Below the pieces are notes generated by a model. It saw nothing but the letters and a program-made list of their open reading frames with translations. It did not search any database and was not told where the DNA came from. Of a DNA stretch of 64,000 bases, positions 62,093 to 64,000 are shown in pieces (position 1 is the stretch's first letter; each line of letters starts with the position of its first letter). The stretch is from Nymphaea colorata (taxonomy: Eukaryota; Streptophyta; Magnoliopsida; Nymphaeales; Nymphaeaceae): assembly GCF_008831285.2 (NCBI RefSeq), contig NC_045149.1, forward strand, positions 19,297,035-19,361,034, written 5' to 3'. Both the position numbers and the translations under genes were made by a program.

Positions 62093-64000
62093 CTGCAAAA
62101 CACAAGAAGTCAGCTGCTTCTGAAAAAAGAAATGACTGACAAATTATATGATTCTAACAAATTGGAACTGTTCTGCATGAAACGTAACTAGTTTTTTTAA
62201 TAAAAAATAAAGCAAATTAGCCGCAAATAGCATGCACACTAAAACTTGTATACCATAAGCTAGGGCAAATTTATCAGTGTCACTACTACTCTAATAACAA
62301 ATTACGAGTAGTACAAGGTAACAATAAGTTCTACAATAGGAATGTATCTTGAGTTTTCTTGCAGACATTAATGCAAAAGGTCATGGGATTATGTGGTTTA
62401 ATCAGGTATTTGTGATCCAGATCCATGGTGTCAGGCTTTAGTACATAGAAAGGTTCCTCTCATTACCCCTCAGTCCCTCACATCCTGAATATTCATGAGA
62501 AGTCATCTAACCTAACAGACGAGAGTCATATTGCTCTTGCTGAGGAGCATTTTATTCCCTTGTCATGGTCAAGCTCCATATCTGACCAATAACAGTTATC
62601 AATTTATCATCTGTAAATATCACAAGTAGTTTGTTGTCTTTGCTACTACATCTTCAAATTTTAAGGCTACACTCCAATTAGTTAAACAAAAGAAAGCATT
62701 GGAAAAGCGTACAAAAAAAGCAATTAATTTTTTGTCCCAAGTGTAAAACTGAACATGAAAATATCATATTTTTAGATTGCTCACCAAACAAGAAATTATG
62801 GCCTGTTATATAGTCCCTCTGTGAATGAGAGTGGAAAGTTAAAGATTGAACAATCTCCAGGACAGGAAACAAGAACATAGAGGACAACTAAAATAAACAA
62901 TCAATAACATATGCACTATCTTTAGAGTCTGAAACGATTTAAAATGTCAGGGGACGGACAAAATGGTAGTAATTTACTGTAAAAAATTACCAAGGGACCT
63001 GAGCGAGTCAAACAGCAGAACGCTGGTCTGATCAAATATATAATTCATCTAACTGGGTAAGCGATGGCTCCCTGGTATTCAATTGTTACCACGTTCAGGA
63101 AGCTGCAACCTACCTTAAGATATTTTCCACGGGAAAGAAACTTCGGACAGTTTGTGCCCTCTAAAAGAGACTTACACTCAAGAATCGTGACTACTTGCAA
63201 TTACCTATATATTTTTACAGCAATCCCATGTTAATTTTAAGAATCTTTCATCCATCAAAGATCCTGGCTATTGTTAATTAGCCATCTAATCCTCCGGCCA
63301 AGGCACAAAAGGCACCAGTATTAGAGATCAGCAGGCTGTTTCTTCCTTCCACTTAGTCTATGCATGTCAAAAGAAAGAAAGCAAGGTCAAAAGCTTGATG
63401 CAACGGCGATCAGTCGAACCGTCCTATATGTGACGCGGCTTCGATTCTTGCGAGCCGCCATGCTTGCAAAGCCAATGGCCATAATCTGCCTGGCTGGCCC
63501 CTCCCCACAGCCCATCGTAAGGGAAAGTGGCCCTTATGCTTGTAAAGAAGGTGAACATCAGTTTCATGGCTGTGGCTATTAGGAAGCTTGCAGAAGTCAT
63601 GGCAGCAAGCGACGCCAAGCTTTTCGCTAAATATGAAGATACAAAGATTGGTAAGAATTCTAAGCTCAATGGTACGGAGAAGAGAAGCCCACAAGAAACA
63701 AGGGAGAAAGCTGAATACCGAAACTTTAGCAACAAAGAGACCGAAGAGTGTTAATCTGGGCAACCAAATTCTGCTAAAAGGGCACTAACTGCACCACATA
63801 TATCATATCTCACGAACATGACCAGTCGATTTACGACCCCCCAAAATGATCATGGAAAGGAATCCATTCATAAGAGGCGAACCCATTGAAGGAAAGATCA
63901 AAAGAGAGGCTAGAGATATTGCTAAAAATCAATATAAAAATTGGGAAATGGAAGAACTGAATGACAGAAAAACAGAAGGAATGGAGAGAAAATGAAGAAG
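62093..64000. other. Upstream of MED19; no coding sequence recognised
   Basis: The acceptor at 62,093 implies that a 5' untranslated exon of MED19 and its promoter lie in this stretch or beyond it; I could not fix the donor. Open frames overlapping at 63,364-63,788 on both strands resemble no known family. The sequence near 63,410-63,540 is GC-richer than its surroundings. Confidence 0.45.

Overview
This window is nuclear DNA of a flowering plant. The evidence is AT-rich sequence with long GT-AG introns, abundant (GA)n/(CT)n and (AT)n microsatellites, small non-autonomous transposons inside introns, and genes whose products match plant-specific families: NRT1/PTR transporters, a plant-type BARD1 with an extended PHD and no ankyrins, the chloroplast protease DEG2, and Mediator subunit 19. 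I cannot place the plant below angiosperm level from sequence alone.

Layout. (1) 1-3,327: the first exon of an NPF (NRT1/PTR family) transporter on the minus strand at 3,168-3,327. No second exon is visible in the 3.2 kb left of it. (2) 3,328-11,900: gene-poor, repeat-rich DNA. (3) 11,917-22,489: two complete four-exon NPF5.2/PTR3-like peptide transporter genes pointing at each other, one plus (587 aa) and one minus (590 aa), with 686 bp between their stop codons. With the orphan first exon they form a local cluster. (4) 22,490-29,711: gene-poor DNA with a SINE candidate. (5) 29,712-39,905, minus: BARD1, 12 coding exons, 620 aa (RING, extended PHD, two BRCT). Its introns hold a TRIM retrotransposon with a second element nested in one LTR, a MITE with 16-bp perfect terminal inverted repeats, and a large compound microsatellite. 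(6) 39,906-42,030: spacer containing the BARD1 promoter and a 3 x 105 bp minisatellite whose minus strand stays open. (7) 42,031-55,782, minus: DEG2, 21 coding exons, 603 aa, with an intact His-Asp-Ser triad, a 25-nt microexon and one GC-AG intron. (8) 58,986-62,084, minus: MED19, five coding exons, 221 aa. (9) 62,093-64,000: upstream of MED19, nothing coding recognised.

The gene models were rebuilt by hand, joining exons at splice sites and checking phase. All five complete models close in frame. The genes do not form a pathway: peptide/nitrate transport, DNA repair and meristem chromatin control, thylakoid protein quality control, and RNA polymerase II transcription are simply neighbours, although BARD1, DEG2 and MED19 lie head-to-tail on one strand.

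I did not find an undescribed multi-gene system. The most informative unusual items are the TRIM with its nested insertion, the intronic MITE family, the in-frame minisatellite, the GC-AG intron and microexon of DEG2, the divergent MED19 tail, and the orphan NPF first exon.
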